The notes under the pieces were generated by a model. It was not told the DNA's origin. It saw nothing but the letters and a program-made list of their open reading frames with translations, and did no database searches. From CAIOZW01 sp049317725 (GTDB lineage Bacteria; Acidobacteriota; Blastocatellia; RBC074): a DNA stretch of 5,864 nt. The position numbers and the translations under genes are program-made. The stretch lies in the NCBI GenBank assembly GCA_049317725.1, contig JBMOHS010000217.1, forward strand, positions 1-5,864, given 5' to 3'. Below, piece by piece: positions 5,840-5,864 of the stretch. Numbering within the stretch: position 1 is the first letter of the stretch; each line of letters opens with the position of its first letter.

Positions 5840-5858
5840 CCCAGGGTGCAACCCTGGG
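5840..5858. repeat. Perfect palindrome H4 at the right edge
   Basis: CCCAGGGT (5840-5847) and ACCCTGGG (5851-5858) form a perfect 8-bp stem with a GCA loop, 10 nt after H3. GTAG follows on the plus strand (5858-5861). Together with H3 it makes a double-hairpin unit of a size and spacing reminiscent of REP/BIME palindromes, though no REP-type transposase is in the window. Confidence 0.75.
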
Positions 5859-5864
5859 TAGACG

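Noticed and set aside
5686..5864. CRISPR array
   Set aside because: The palindromes have unrelated sequences and no direct repeats at regular spacing, and no cas gene is present.

Overview
This window looks like ordinary bacterial chromosome from a GC-rich organism. It carries a four-gene housekeeping operon on the minus strand, one divergently transcribed gene on the plus strand, and repeat-rich DNA at both edges. The protein sequences suggest Acidobacteriota (Bryobacterales/Solibacter-like). The peptide deformylase has the C-terminal LKRD-IK-KIRK-IK-GDW ending I associate with that phylum, and Tat-exported Gfo/Idh/MocA oxidoreductases are abundant there. Planctomycetota or Verrucomicrobiota are alternatives. 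The assignment is by eye and of low to moderate confidence.

Layout, left to right. Positions 1-55 are one arm of a 55-bp inverted repeat. Positions 76-4136 (minus strand, transcribed right to left) hold aroC, def, fmt and rsmB in that order, with a 19-nt gap, a 17-nt gap and a 4-nt GTGA overlap. The 285-bp divergent intergenic region 4137-4421 contains a good sigma70-type promoter for the operon (TTGCCG, 17 nt, TATACT at 4211-4183). It also has GGCA/TGCC half-sites over that promoter's -35 and a hairpin just upstream of the plus-strand gene. Positions 4422-5642 (plus) encode a twin-arginine-signal Gfo/Idh/MocA oxidoreductase. Positions 5643-5864 contain no gene but four strong GC-rich hairpins and the second arm of the inverted repeat.

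The operon joins the last step of the common aromatic (shikimate) pathway to a translation module. Fmt formylates initiator Met-tRNA, Def removes the formyl group from nascent chains, and RsmB methylates 16S rRNA. The oxidoreductase is unrelated in function, with substrate unknown.

The most interesting feature is the repeat. A 55-bp unit, 53/55 identical between copies, lies just beyond the 3' end of both divergent transcription units, in the same orientation relative to transcription. The right copy runs into an array of perfect palindromes, and the left copy is cut by the window edge inside one of them. This suggests a dispersed, palindromic, multi-copy element (REP-like or a non-autonomous mobile unit) or a shared 3'-end RNA structure. 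I see no transposase, CRISPR array, tRNA, rRNA or defence system.
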